DNA of 64,000 nt from NCBI RefSeq assembly GCF_025995235.1, contig NZ_BAPT01000038.1, forward strand, positions 1-64,000. Reading direction: 5' to 3'. The translations under genes and the position numbers were made by a program. Under the pieces are notes generated by a model that worked only from the letters and a program-made list of their open reading frames with translations, was not told the origin of the DNA and searched no databases. Each line of letters starts with the position of its first letter. Positions within the stretch are counted from its first letter, which is position 1. This stretch comes from Ameyamaea chiangmaiensis. Its GTDB lineage: Bacteria; Pseudomonadota; Alphaproteobacteria; Acetobacterales; Acetobacteraceae. This document shows, in pieces, positions 27,642 to 36,153 of this stretch.

Positions 27642-28978
27642 CGATCCAGGGCAATCCCTTCGCCGAACCCGACGACGACGACCGCACGGTCATCATGAGC
27701 CGCGAGGCGACGCTGTCGGCCCTCGCCGGGCGTCAGCAGCTGATGCAGGTCGAGGCGTCGGAGGAGGACGACCTGGATTTCGCGGCCCTGCCACACAGTG
27801 GAGGGAACGTCGCCGTCACTCTGGCGGGGTCGCTGCTGACGCTGATGGCGCGCCTGCGCAACGCCGTCAGCGTGCCGGACGCAGGCGCGCTGCGGGATCG
27901 TACTGGGCGGGAGGTCGAGCGGTACGGCGCGGCGTTGCGGGAAGCCGGACTGCCGTCGGAGGTGATCCGGCTGGCGCATTACGCCATCTGCGCCAGCCTA
28001 GACGATGTAGTGCAGGGCACGCCGTGGGGATCGCACGGGCCGTGGGCCGATCTCTCCCTGACATCGGAATACCACCGCGACGTGAAGGGGGGCGAACGCT
28101 TCTTCGTGATTCTGGGCAAGTTGCGGGAAAGTCCCACGACATACGTCGATGTTCTGGAGCTGATGTATATGTGCATGTCACTGGGCATGCAGGGCCAGTA
28201 CCGGCTGATGCCGCGTGGACCGGCCGAACTGGAACGCGAGCGCGAAGAAACCTATGCCGCCATCGTGCGCGTGCGCGGCCCCGCACCTGCTGATCTGTCG
28301 CCCTCCTGGGCGGGGGTGGCCGAACCGTTTCGGGCGCTGCGGTTCGAGATGCCGATATGGCTGGCGGCGCTGCTGGGCGCGGGCATTCTCGGCGTTGCCT
28401 ACGCGCTGGTGCTGTTTGCTATCGGCGCGGCCTCGGACTCCCTTCTGGCGGGCGCGTTCGACCTGCCGCCCCATGCCATGCCGGCGATCGGTCGGCCCGC
28501 GCTGGTCACGGCCGCGCCGGCCGTCCCCCACCGCGACATGCTTAGGGCCCGTCTCGAGGCCGCTCTGGAAGCCGACATTCATGCCGGCAACCTGACGGTG
28601 GCGGGGACCGAGTTGGTTCCGATCATCCGTCTTCAGGCCCGCGGGATGTTCGACACCGGGGCGGCCACCGTGCTGCCGCAGTTCGTCGGGGTCTTGCGGC
28701 GCGTGGGGGACGCCATCGGTCGTAACGACCGGCGTACCAACGTGATTGGCTACACCGATTCCCAGCCCATCCGCACGGTGGCCTATCCGTCGAACTATGC
28801 GCTTTCTCTGGCGCGCGCGCAGGCGGCGGCGGCCGTGATCATGCCGTATGTCGGCGACGGACAGGTAACGGCGTCGGGTCAGGGTGCGCAGTCCCCCGTC
28901 GGTGACAACGCGACGGAGGCCGGGCGGAGTGCGAACCGGCGTGTGGAGATCGTGGTTCAGGAGACCGCCGCCCAATGA
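27638..28978 (+). CDS. tssL: T6SS inner-membrane protein TssL with OmpA-like C-terminus
   Basis: 446 aa. A DotU/IcmH cytoplasmic domain at about 55-215 contains IRLAHYAICASLDDVVQGTPWG and LELMYMCMSLGMQGQYRLMP. One transmembrane segment follows at about 237-264 (IWLAALLGAGILGVAYALVLFAIGAA). A periplasmic OmpA/MotB-like peptidoglycan-binding domain near 350-440 contains NVIGYTDSQPIRT and NYALSLARAQAAAAVI. This 'specialised' TssL anchors the complex to the cell wall directly. ATGA overlaps join it to tssK and tssM. With no tssJ gene seen, its own peptidoglycan anchor may matter more. Confidence 0.95.
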   Translation: MTIQGNPFAEPDDDDRTVIMSREATLSALAGRQQLMQVEASEEDDLDFAALPHSGGNVAVTLAGSLLTLMARLRNAVSVPDAGALRDRTGREVERYGAALREAGLPSEVIRLAHYAICASLDDVVQGTPWGSHGPWADLSLTSEYHRDVKGGERFFVILGKLRESPTTYVDVLELMYMCMSLGMQGQYRLMPRGPAELEREREETYAAIVRVRGPAPADLSPSWAGVAEPFRALRFEMPIWLAALLGAGILGVAYALVLFAIGAASDSLLAGAFDLPPHAMPAIGRPALVTAAPAVPHRDMLRARLEAALEADIHAGNLTVAGTELVPIIRLQARGMFDTGAATVLPQFVGVLRRVGDAIGRNDRRTNVIGYTDSQPIRTVAYPSNYALSLARAQAAAAVIMPYVGDGQVTASGQGAQSPVGDNATEAGRSANRRVEIVVQETAAQ

Positions 28979-31900
28979 GCATGTTTTCTCCGCTGATCTC
29001 GCTGGCGCAGCGCACGGTGAGCAACCGTTGGGCGCGCGCGATCGGGGTCGCGGTCACGCTGACGGCGCTGCTGTGGTTCTACCTGCCGCTGTTGCCGTTT
29101 TTTATGCCGTTGTGGCGTCGGGCTATCGTGTTCGGGCTGTTGTGGGTGGCTGTGTTCGCGGTCAGCGCAGTCGTGCAGCACGCGCGCAACCGTCAGGAAA
29201 GTGCGATCGGCGACGCCCTGACGACCGGCGGTCAGGACGAGGCCCTGACGGTCGGCCCGGTGCGCGGCCGCCGCGACGGCCGCGCCGGCAGCGAGGAGGT
29301 GCGCGAACTCCGCCGCCGCCTGTCGACCGCGATCGCAACGTTGCGCAAGCGCGGTGTCCGCCGGTTATACGACCTGCCGTGGTACGTCATGATCGGACCG
29401 CCCGGTTCGGGGAAGACCACCGCACTGCATCATTCCGGGCTGCATTTTTCCGTCGACAGTGACGGCGAGGAATCGTTTCGCGGCGTAGGCGGCACGCGGC
29501 TGTGCGACTGGTGGTTCGCCGAAGAGGCGGTGCTGATCGACACCGCGGGTCGCTATACCACGCAGGATTCCGATCGCAGCGTGGACCGGGCGGGGTGGCT
29601 CGGCTTTCTCGACGCCCTGCGGCAGGCGCGCCCCCGGCAGCCGATCAACGGCGTGATCGTGATGATGTCGATCCTCGACATCGCGAGTGCCTCGCCCGAG
29701 ACGCGGGCGCCCCATGCGCGTCAGGTGCGCATGCGGATCAACGAACTGACGGAAAAACTGGGTGTCCGCATCCCGGTCTATCTGGTCTTCAACAAGATCG
29801 ACCGGCTGGCCGGTTTTCAGGTCTTTTTCGACGATCTGGACAGCGCCGGGCGCGCGCAGGTGCTGGGCACGACGTTTCCGGTCGAGGGCGACGTGTCGCT
29901 GTTCCAGAACGGTTTTACCGCGCTGGTCGAACGGCTCGACCGGCGCCTGATCGATCGCCTTCAGGCCGAGCGCGCGCCCGAGCGCCGCGCGCTGATGAGT
30001 GGCTTCCCCCTTCAGGTCGCAAGCCTGGCCGAGCCGATCGGCGCTTTTCTGGAGGGCGCTTTCAAGGGCAGCCGCATCGACCGCCCCCCGTTCCTGCGCG
30101 GAGTCTACCTGACGTCGGCCACCCAGGTCGGCGCGCCGCTCGACCGTCTGGCGGGTGCGCTGGCGCGGTCGTTCGGCATCGACCAGAAACGCGCCGGCCA
30201 GCCCGCGGGGCAACGCGGGCGTGCCTATTTCCTGTCGCGTTTGGTGCGCGACGTCGTGCTGGGCGAGGCCTTGCTCGTCGCGCAGGCGCCGGGCCGGTAT
30301 CGCCGGCGACGCACGATCCGCGCCATAGCGGTGGCCGGGATTGCGGCTGTCACGTTGTTCGGTGTCGGCCTGATCTGGCGCGGGCACATGGAAGCCCGCA
30401 CGATGATTCAGGGCCAGTTCGCGCGCTTTACCGCCTACCACGACGCCGTGGCGCCCCTGGCGGTCAGCGTGGTGAACGATGATTCTGATCTTCCGGCCGT
30501 CTCGGACGCACTGGATCGCGCGCGTGCGCTGGCCGATGCGGGTCCAGCGGGGCTTTCGGGATGGCTGGGGCTCGCGTCGCGTCAGGCGGTGGCCGAGGCG
30601 GGGCGGGGGGCGTACGAAAACGCGCTTGACCGGCTTCTCTATCCGCGCCTGATCTGGCGGCTGGAGCATGACATGCGCGCGCGTTTTCAGGACCCGGCGT
30701 TTCTGTACGATGCGACCCGCGTGTATCTTTTGCTGGGCGGTATGGGACCGCATGAGCCGGGCATCGTCCAGTCCTGGTATGCCGGGGAATGGAGCCGTCG
30801 GTACGCGGGTGCTTTGAACCAGACGCTGCGCGCGCGCCTGATGGTGCATCTCGCCGCTCTTCTGGACCGCCCGACGCCGCCGGGGCTCGTACTGGATGGC
30901 GAGCTTGTGCGCAGGGCGCGGATCGCGTTCGGTCATGTGACGCCGGCGCAGCGCATTTACGGCCGATTGCTGGATCTGCCGGTGCCCGACACCGTAGCGA
31001 ACTGGACCCCGCAGGCCGCCCTTGGCAACGGTGCGGTGACGGTGTTCGCCCGCCGCAGCGGCGCGCCCCTGAGCGACGGCATCCCGGCGTTTTTCACCGG
31101 CCCCGGGTATGCGGCGGTGGTGCGGCGCAACCTGCCGGATGCGGCCCGCGCGGTGGCCAACGAATCCTGGGTCGTCGGACGTGACACGGCGGTCGAGGTG
31201 CGTGGCGCCGACGCATCGCACCTCGAGCATGAGGTGGCCGAACTCTGGGTCGGCGATGCCCGGAAACGCTGGGCCGACACACTGGGCGACCTGACGGTCG
31301 AGCTGGGGCCCACGCCATCGGATGTGACCGGGTCGCTGTATCTGCTGTCGTCCCCCCAGTCGCCCCTGCGTGACATGGTAGTGTCGATCCTGCACGCGCA
31401 GACGATCCCGTTTCCGGCCACCGTCGCGTCAGGCCCGGGCGACCAGACGCACGAGGCCGCAGGGAGCCAGGGTGCTGGGCGCCCTGACGATGTCGCGCCC
31501 CGTGACGGGAGCGCCAGCCTCGATCCCGTCGAAAGCGTCGCCGCCGCGTGGAACGCCGGGCTTTCGCCGCTGGCGGCTCTGCTGAAGGCGCCGAATGGCG
31601 GTGCGCCCCCGATCGAGGCGGTGACCGCCCAGATCGGCGCGCTCGACACTGCCGTGGCCGGCGGCGGTGTGATGCAGGGCGCGGGGCTGACGGCCGGGGC
31701 AGGTGTCCCGAATCCGGGCGAACGGCTGCGTGCGGAAGCGTCGCGGCAGGCGGAGCCGGTTGCGACGTGGCTGCGCGAGATTGCCGACCATGGCGAGGCC
31801 TCCCGGGGGCAGGAAGTGCGTGCCGCCGCGACGGGAAGCTTCAATGGTGCCGATGGACCCGGTGCCGCCTGCCGCGCCCTAGTCAAAGGGCACTATCCCT

Positions 31901-32496
31901 TCGACGAGGCATCGCACGCGGACGCGCCGCTGGATGATTTCGTGCGTGTGTTCGCACCCGGCGGACAACTGGACCGCTACACCGAGCAGGCGGTGGCACC
32001 GTTCGTCGACCGGTCGGGCGCGGTGTGGCGGATGCATGACGCGGGCGGCGTCCATTCGCCGTTCACGGCCGCCCAGTTGGCGGCGTTCCAGCGCGCCGAC
32101 GACATCCGCCGCACTTTCTTCCCGGCGGCTGGGCCACCGTTCCTTACCTTGACCTTCACCTTTCGGGGGACGCCGGACATGACCCTGGCGCTCGGCGGCA
32201 CGACGGTACGGCCGGACGTGCCCGCGACGCTGACGTGGCCGGGTTCGGACGGATTGTCGCCCGCCGTCGTCGCGCGGCAGCGCAACGGGCAGACCGCGGT
32301 GCTGGAACGTGGTGACGGGCCGTGGGGGCTGGTGCGTCTGCTGCGCCAGAATGTCTCGCAGAAGGATGTGGGGTCGAATGAGGTGGACGGCCTGTATGCC
32401 GATGGCGAGACCGTGGGCGTCACGGCTGGCGGCAGTCATGGAGGCGCCTTCCCCTTTGACCTGCTCGTGGGCTTCACGTGTCCGGACGTACAATGA
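28975..32496 (+). CDS. tssM: T6SS inner-membrane protein TssM (IcmF)
   Basis: 1173 aa, normal for TssM. Two hydrophobic segments lie within about 19-65, a cytoplasmic NTPase-like domain carries Walker A GPPGSGKTTALHHSGL at about 140, followed by DTAGRYTTQDSD and the NKIDRL guanine-type motif. A third transmembrane segment (IRAIAVAGIAAVTLFGVGLIW, 447-467) precedes the large periplasmic part ending in the TssM C-terminal beta domain (LTFTFRGTPDMTLALGG). It forms the membrane channel with TssL. It is coupled by ATGA overlaps to tssL and tagF. Confidence 0.96.
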   Translation: MSMFSPLISLAQRTVSNRWARAIGVAVTLTALLWFYLPLLPFFMPLWRRAIVFGLLWVAVFAVSAVVQHARNRQESAIGDALTTGGQDEALTVGPVRGRRDGRAGSEEVRELRRRLSTAIATLRKRGVRRLYDLPWYVMIGPPGSGKTTALHHSGLHFSVDSDGEESFRGVGGTRLCDWWFAEEAVLIDTAGRYTTQDSDRSVDRAGWLGFLDALRQARPRQPINGVIVMMSILDIASASPETRAPHARQVRMRINELTEKLGVRIPVYLVFNKIDRLAGFQVFFDDLDSAGRAQVLGTTFPVEGDVSLFQNGFTALVERLDRRLIDRLQAERAPERRALMSGFPLQVASLAEPIGAFLEGAFKGSRIDRPPFLRGVYLTSATQVGAPLDRLAGALARSFGIDQKRAGQPAGQRGRAYFLSRLVRDVVLGEALLVAQAPGRYRRRRTIRAIAVAGIAAVTLFGVGLIWRGHMEARTMIQGQFARFTAYHDAVAPLAVSVVNDDSDLPAVSDALDRARALADAGPAGLSGWLGLASRQAVAEAGRGAYENALDRLLYPRLIWRLEHDMRARFQDPAFLYDATRVYLLLGGMGPHEPGIVQSWYAGEWSRRYAGALNQTLRARLMVHLAALLDRPTPPGLVLDGELVRRARIAFGHVTPAQRIYGRLLDLPVPDTVANWTPQAALGNGAVTVFARRSGAPLSDGIPAFFTGPGYAAVVRRNLPDAARAVANESWVVGRDTAVEVRGADASHLEHEVAELWVGDARKRWADTLGDLTVELGPTPSDVTGSLYLLSSPQSPLRDMVVSILHAQTIPFPATVASGPGDQTHEAAGSQGAGRPDDVAPRDGSASLDPVESVAAAWNAGLSPLAALLKAPNGGAPPIEAVTAQIGALDTAVAGGGVMQGAGLTAGAGVPNPGERLRAEASRQAEPVATWLREIADHGEASRGQEVRAAATGSFNGADGPGAACRALVKGHYPFDEASHADAPLDDFVRVFAPGGQLDRYTEQAVAPFVDRSGAVWRMHDAGGVHSPFTAAQLAAFQRADDIRRTFFPAAGPPFLTLTFTFRGTPDMTLALGGTTVRPDVPATLTWPGSDGLSPAVVARQRNGQTAVLERGDGPWGLVRLLRQNVSQKDVGSNEVDGLYADGETVGVTAGGSHGGAFPFDLLVGFTCPDVQ

Positions 32497-33101
32497 TCGA
32501 GCCATACGCCGGGTACTGGGGAAAGCTGCCCGCCCATGGCGACTTTGTGCGCGGGGGGCTGTCCGATGGCATCGTCTCGCGCCTCGATCGATGGGTGTCC
32601 GTGGAGATGGCGGCGGCCCACGCGCGGCATGGGGAGCGGTTCGAACGCCTGTGGCATCGGGCGCCCACATGGTCCTTCACCATTCGCCCGGGCGTGCTTG
32701 AACACGGCCATGCCGTCACGGGCCTGTGGACGCCCAGCATCGACGCCGCGGGACGGTGTTTCCCGTTCATCTTCACGATCCTGCATGACCCGGCGCGCGC
32801 GTTCTATCGCGGTCTTGCCCCTTTCGACGCCACGATCCGCACCGCCATCCAGACGACACAGCCTCTCGAGGCACTGGAAGTGGCGCTGGAGGCGGCGGGT
32901 CGCCACCCGATTCCCTCGGCTGCGCCGGTGCATGATGTCTGGTGGCGTGTCGGACAGGCCGATGGCGGCACGATTCACGGTGCGCTGCCGGTCGCCGATG
33001 CGTTCGACTGGCTGATCGAGGGGAGACCGCAGGGCGACAGCGACACGACGACGCCGGCCGCCAGCGACGCAGAGGGTGCGGCAGACAGGCGGGTCGAATG
33101 A
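32493..33101 (+). CDS. tagF: T6SS-associated protein TagF (ImpM)
   Basis: 202 aa. The diagnostic start IEPYAGYWGKLPAHGDFVRGGL is followed by a DUF2094-type domain with LHDPARAFYRGLAPFDATIRTA. In some bacteria TagF represses T6SS posttranslationally, in parallel with or opposed to the PpkA/Fha phosphorylation pathway. In Agrobacterium the orthologue (ImpM) sits in the same place after TssM. The ATG overlaps the tssM stop. The acidic, Thr-rich tail (about 25 residues) has no evident motif. Confidence 0.9.
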   Translation: MIEPYAGYWGKLPAHGDFVRGGLSDGIVSRLDRWVSVEMAAAHARHGERFERLWHRAPTWSFTIRPGVLEHGHAVTGLWTPSIDAAGRCFPFIFTILHDPARAFYRGLAPFDATIRTAIQTTQPLEALEVALEAAGRHPIPSAAPVHDVWWRVGQADGGTIHGALPVADAFDWLIEGRPQGDSDTTTPAASDAEGAADRRVE

Positions 33102-33136
33102 TGCGGGGGCCGACGTAACTAGGTTTTGCAAAGGGC

Positions 33137-33151
33137 CATAAAGTCTTTATG
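33137..33151. promoter_or_regulatory. Perfect AT-rich palindrome before the VirA-like kinase gene
   Basis: CATAAAG-T-CTTTATG has perfect 7-bp arms around one base. It sits in a locally AT-rich stretch in an otherwise GC-rich spacer, 36 bases after tagF and about 100 before the kinase start. It could be an operator or part of the promoter for the regulatory operon. A transcription terminator is less likely because the stem is AT-rich and no T-run follows closely. Confidence 0.4.
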
Positions 33152-33252
33152 TGTTTAAAATCGGGTCCTGGGGCACCCGCGATCGTCGACGAAACGCCAA
33201 CTGGACGGGGAGTTACTCTTCTGGTTCGATCAGGTTCAGAAACGGTGATCGA

Positions 33253-34935
33253 ATGATCGACCAGCGCGATGCGGAGAAGCGGATTGCGCCCGGGTCTGGC
33301 CTCGCGTGCGACGGGATTTTCGATCGGGTCGCGTGCGCGTTCGCCTCGTGCACGTCGCACGACATTCGCTCGACGATCGGCCACGTCCTGACCGAGATTG
33401 CCACGGCGTGTGGCGCGCAGTCGGCTGTTCTGATGGAGCGCGGCACCACACTGTTTCATATTGCCGTCAATGCGCCACCGGGCCACGCGGCGGTCGGTCC
33501 GGACGACGCGTGGCTGCGCGGTGTGACGGGTGGCTGTGTCCCGGCAAGCATCGTGCCCGCGCAGGACTGGGAGGATCGCGGTGGCACGGTTCTTGTCCAC
33601 CCGTTCAGTTCTGGTGAGAGCGGCTCCGTTCTCGCATTGCGATGGGACGCGCCTGGTCCGCGGTGCGGAGAGGGGCCGGTCGAACAGGATGCGGGGCGGG
33701 TGACGGAGATGATTCGGCGCATCGGCACCGTCATCGAGGCGTCCCTGCAGCGCGAGGATCTTGCCGAGGAGCGCCGGGCGCTGCTGCGCCGCCTGAGCGA
33801 GAGCCAGAATCTGGACATCGCAAGTGCGACGGCGGTCGCGCTTGCGCACAATCTGAACAATATTCTTGCCGCAATGCTCGGGCACACCGAAGTCGCGCTG
33901 GAGGCCCTGCGCAACCTGCCGCGCGGTTATGACGCCGTTATTGCCATCCGCAATGCGAGCGAGCGCGCGGCGGAACTGATTGAAAGCATCCTGGGCTTTG
34001 GTCAGCGCGACGTGCCGCCCGCGCCTGTGTCGATGGCGCGTCTGGCCGCCGAGACGCTGGAGCTGATACGACCCGCCGTTCCGGACAGGATCACGCTGTC
34101 CTGCGACGACGCGACGGGCGGTCAGCAGACTCTGGTGTTCGGTCGCGCGGCCGAATTGCAGCAGGTCCTGTTCAATCTTCTGCGCAACGCGGTTCAGGCG
34201 ACCCCGGGGGAGGGACAGGTCGCGCTCAGCCTGACGCAGCGGCAGGGGGACGAGCGTCTGACGATGCAGCTCGGCGCGCTGACGACCCGGCCCTATGTCG
34301 TGGTGGCCGTGCGGGATGACGGCATCGGCATCGAACCGGAACTCCGCGCCACGATTTTCCGTCCGTTCTATACGACGCGCCCTGCCGGCACGGGGCTCGG
34401 CTTGTCGGCGGTGGCCGACATTGTCGGCGAGCACGAGGGGGCGATCCGGGTCTTTTCGTCCGGCCGGTCGGGCACCACCTTCGAGATATGGTTTCCACAA
34501 TCCGGGCCGAACGCACAGGACCTCGTTCTTGCGCGCGGTGTGGGCCAGCCCGTCGTTCTGGTGGCCCCCTTGTCCATACGCGAGCATTTCGAGGATATCA
34601 TCGCGGCGTTGGGCTACGAGCCGGACGGGTATGAAACGATCGAGGAGGCGCTTGAGACGCTTCTTGCGACGCCGTATCCTCCGCATGCCCTCGTGCTCTG
34701 CACATCCAGCGGTGATCTTGACCGGTGCATAGTCGCGGCCGAGCGTTTTCGTGTGGTGACGCGCAGCGTGCCGATGACCATCGCCGTACCCGGGCGCATG
34801 TCTGCGACCCCGCTCGGGCGTATCGCGGGACGCCAGACGTGGCTTGCGGGTGCGGACAACAATAGCGCCATCGCGGCATGCATGAGGCTTATGGCCGATG
34901 CCGGCCATGTTTCTACAAGGGGAGCGACAAGGTGA
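33253..34935 (+). CDS. VirA-like sensor histidine kinase, soluble, with degenerate receiver
   Basis: 560 aa. A GAF-like sensory region spans about 40-165 (IATACGAQSAVLMERGTTLFHI). The phosphoacceptor helix ALAHNLNNILAAMLGHTEVA has His199. The HATPase domain shows ELQQVLFNLLRNAVQA (about 301), VRDDGIGIEP (about 354) and GTGLGLSAV (about 381). The C-terminal 120 residues resemble the VirA receiver: FEDIIAALGYEPDGY parallels VirA YEDKIAALGYEPVGF. The expected phosphoacceptor Asp is replaced (ALVLCTSS), so it is probably a regulatory pseudo-receiver. No transmembrane segment is present, unlike Agrobacterium VirA. The VirG-like regulator five genes on is the likely partner. The stop overlaps the next start (GTGA). 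Confidence 0.85.
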   Translation: MIDQRDAEKRIAPGSGLACDGIFDRVACAFASCTSHDIRSTIGHVLTEIATACGAQSAVLMERGTTLFHIAVNAPPGHAAVGPDDAWLRGVTGGCVPASIVPAQDWEDRGGTVLVHPFSSGESGSVLALRWDAPGPRCGEGPVEQDAGRVTEMIRRIGTVIEASLQREDLAEERRALLRRLSESQNLDIASATAVALAHNLNNILAAMLGHTEVALEALRNLPRGYDAVIAIRNASERAAELIESILGFGQRDVPPAPVSMARLAAETLELIRPAVPDRITLSCDDATGGQQTLVFGRAAELQQVLFNLLRNAVQATPGEGQVALSLTQRQGDERLTMQLGALTTRPYVVVAVRDDGIGIEPELRATIFRPFYTTRPAGTGLGLSAVADIVGEHEGAIRVFSSGRSGTTFEIWFPQSGPNAQDLVLARGVGQPVVLVAPLSIREHFEDIIAALGYEPDGYETIEEALETLLATPYPPHALVLCTSSGDLDRCIVAAERFRVVTRSVPMTIAVPGRMSATPLGRIAGRQTWLAGADNNSAIAACMRLMADAGHVSTRGATR

Positions 34936-36149
34936 GGTCCATCGACGAGGTGCGGAAACCTGCTGGCAGGGTCGAACGTGCGCGGGCAGGTCTGGCGGGC
35001 GTCGTCGTGCTTGCCGGTGTCATCGCCGCGTGCGGGGTCGCGCAGGCGCGGCCTGCGCTTGTGACGTTGATCGATCTGTCCAGCCTGAAGGACGGTCCGA
35101 CGATCCCGTCCTGCGCCCCGGCTTTGGCGACGTTGCGCGATGCGCTCGATACCGTCGGTATTCCGACCCAGCGCATGAGCGTGCCGAACGCTGATACCTT
35201 GCGGCTGACGCTGGCGCAGATCGGCGGTCAGGGCGGCGGGGAGCGCATGATCGTCGTCTGCGGCTATGCCGCCACGTCGAACGACCGGCTGTTCGTCGTC
35301 CCGCCTGACCTGCCGGGCGGGAAGGCCGACATCAGCCGCTCGGGCGTCAGCGCCGACACAATCGCGCGGGTGGCCGGCAGTGGCAGTCTGGCCGCACTCG
35401 AACTTCACCCGTTGCCGGGGGGCGACGTATCGGACGACGTGGTCGGCAGATGGCAGGCGGCCGCCGATCCCGCGACGTTGCGCCGTGCCAGTGTCGACCG
35501 GAATGCCGGGGACGCGACGCTGCTGACCCATCTGACGTCTGCGTTGAAAGGGCAGGGGGACGCGGCGCTTTCCACGTTCTTCGGGGTGCAGCCGCAGGTC
35601 GAACCGCCTGCTCCTGTTGTGCCTGCATCTGCCGTGCCTGCCGCTGCTGCGACCGCCACGGACGTTCCGCATCCGGGCGTCGCTCTGCCCGCCGCCCTCG
35701 ACGCCCAAGCGAAGGCGCACGACGGCGCGGCCGCGCCGTCTCCAGTCGCCAAGACGACGGTGACCGCACCGGGCGCCCCCGTGTCCGTCGTGGTCCCGCC
35801 GCAGGGGGCAGCCGCCAGCGCCGACGCGCCGGCCGATCCGCGCCAGAACGCGGCGGCAGTGCCCATGTCCGGCGAGCCCCCCAAGGCCACCGTCACGACG
35901 CCCGCCAGCAGGGCGCCGGTCAAGCCCGGTCATATCGTGTTGCCGCGGCATTCGGAAACACCGAAGGGTGATCCGCAAACCCGGGCGCTTCAACTCGGTC
36001 TTTTGGCCGCGGGCGTGTATCATGGAACGGTGACGGGCAAGGACAATCTGGCAACGGCGAACGCCGTAAGGCTTTATCAAAAAAAACTGGGGCATCCGAC
36101 GACCGGTCAACTGACGCCGGACGAACAGAAGGCTCTGACGGGCGGATGA
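34932..36149 (+). CDS. Exported caspase-fold-like protein with C-terminal peptidoglycan-binding domain
   Basis: 405 aa from GTG 34932, which overlaps the kinase stop and has GGGGAGC upstream. A hydrophobic N-terminal stretch (about 19-33) ends in IAAC (Cys34), a possible lipobox; cleavage at AQA-RP is an alternative. Residues about 40-180 recall a caspase-like fold: an LRDALDTVGIPT-type helix, ERMIVVCGYA where the SGHG loop would be, then NDRLFVVPPDLPGG. The catalytic His and Cys are absent. A Pro/Ala-rich linker (about 215-330) leads to a peptidoglycan_binding_1 domain (TRALQLGLLAAGVYHGTVTGKDNLATANAVRLYQKKLG). It is probably anchored in the envelope. The caspase relation is tentative, and the function is unknown. 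Confidence 0.6.
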   Translation: MRSIDEVRKPAGRVERARAGLAGVVVLAGVIAACGVAQARPALVTLIDLSSLKDGPTIPSCAPALATLRDALDTVGIPTQRMSVPNADTLRLTLAQIGGQGGGERMIVVCGYAATSNDRLFVVPPDLPGGKADISRSGVSADTIARVAGSGSLAALELHPLPGGDVSDDVVGRWQAAADPATLRRASVDRNAGDATLLTHLTSALKGQGDAALSTFFGVQPQVEPPAPVVPASAVPAAAATATDVPHPGVALPAALDAQAKAHDGAAAPSPVAKTTVTAPGAPVSVVVPPQGAAASADAPADPRQNAAAVPMSGEPPKATVTTPASRAPVKPGHIVLPRHSETPKGDPQTRALQLGLLAAGVYHGTVTGKDNLATANAVRLYQKKLGHPTTGQLTPDEQKALTGG

Positions 36150-36153
36150 GAAA

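Noticed and set aside
29365..31395. Leftward open frame of about 676 codons opposite tssM
   Set aside because: Antisense to tssM; composition is Arg/His/Gln-rich and no motif is present.
32773..34908. Leftward open frame of about 711 codons opposite the kinase gene
   Set aside because: Antisense to a clear histidine kinase with no recognisable domain of its own.
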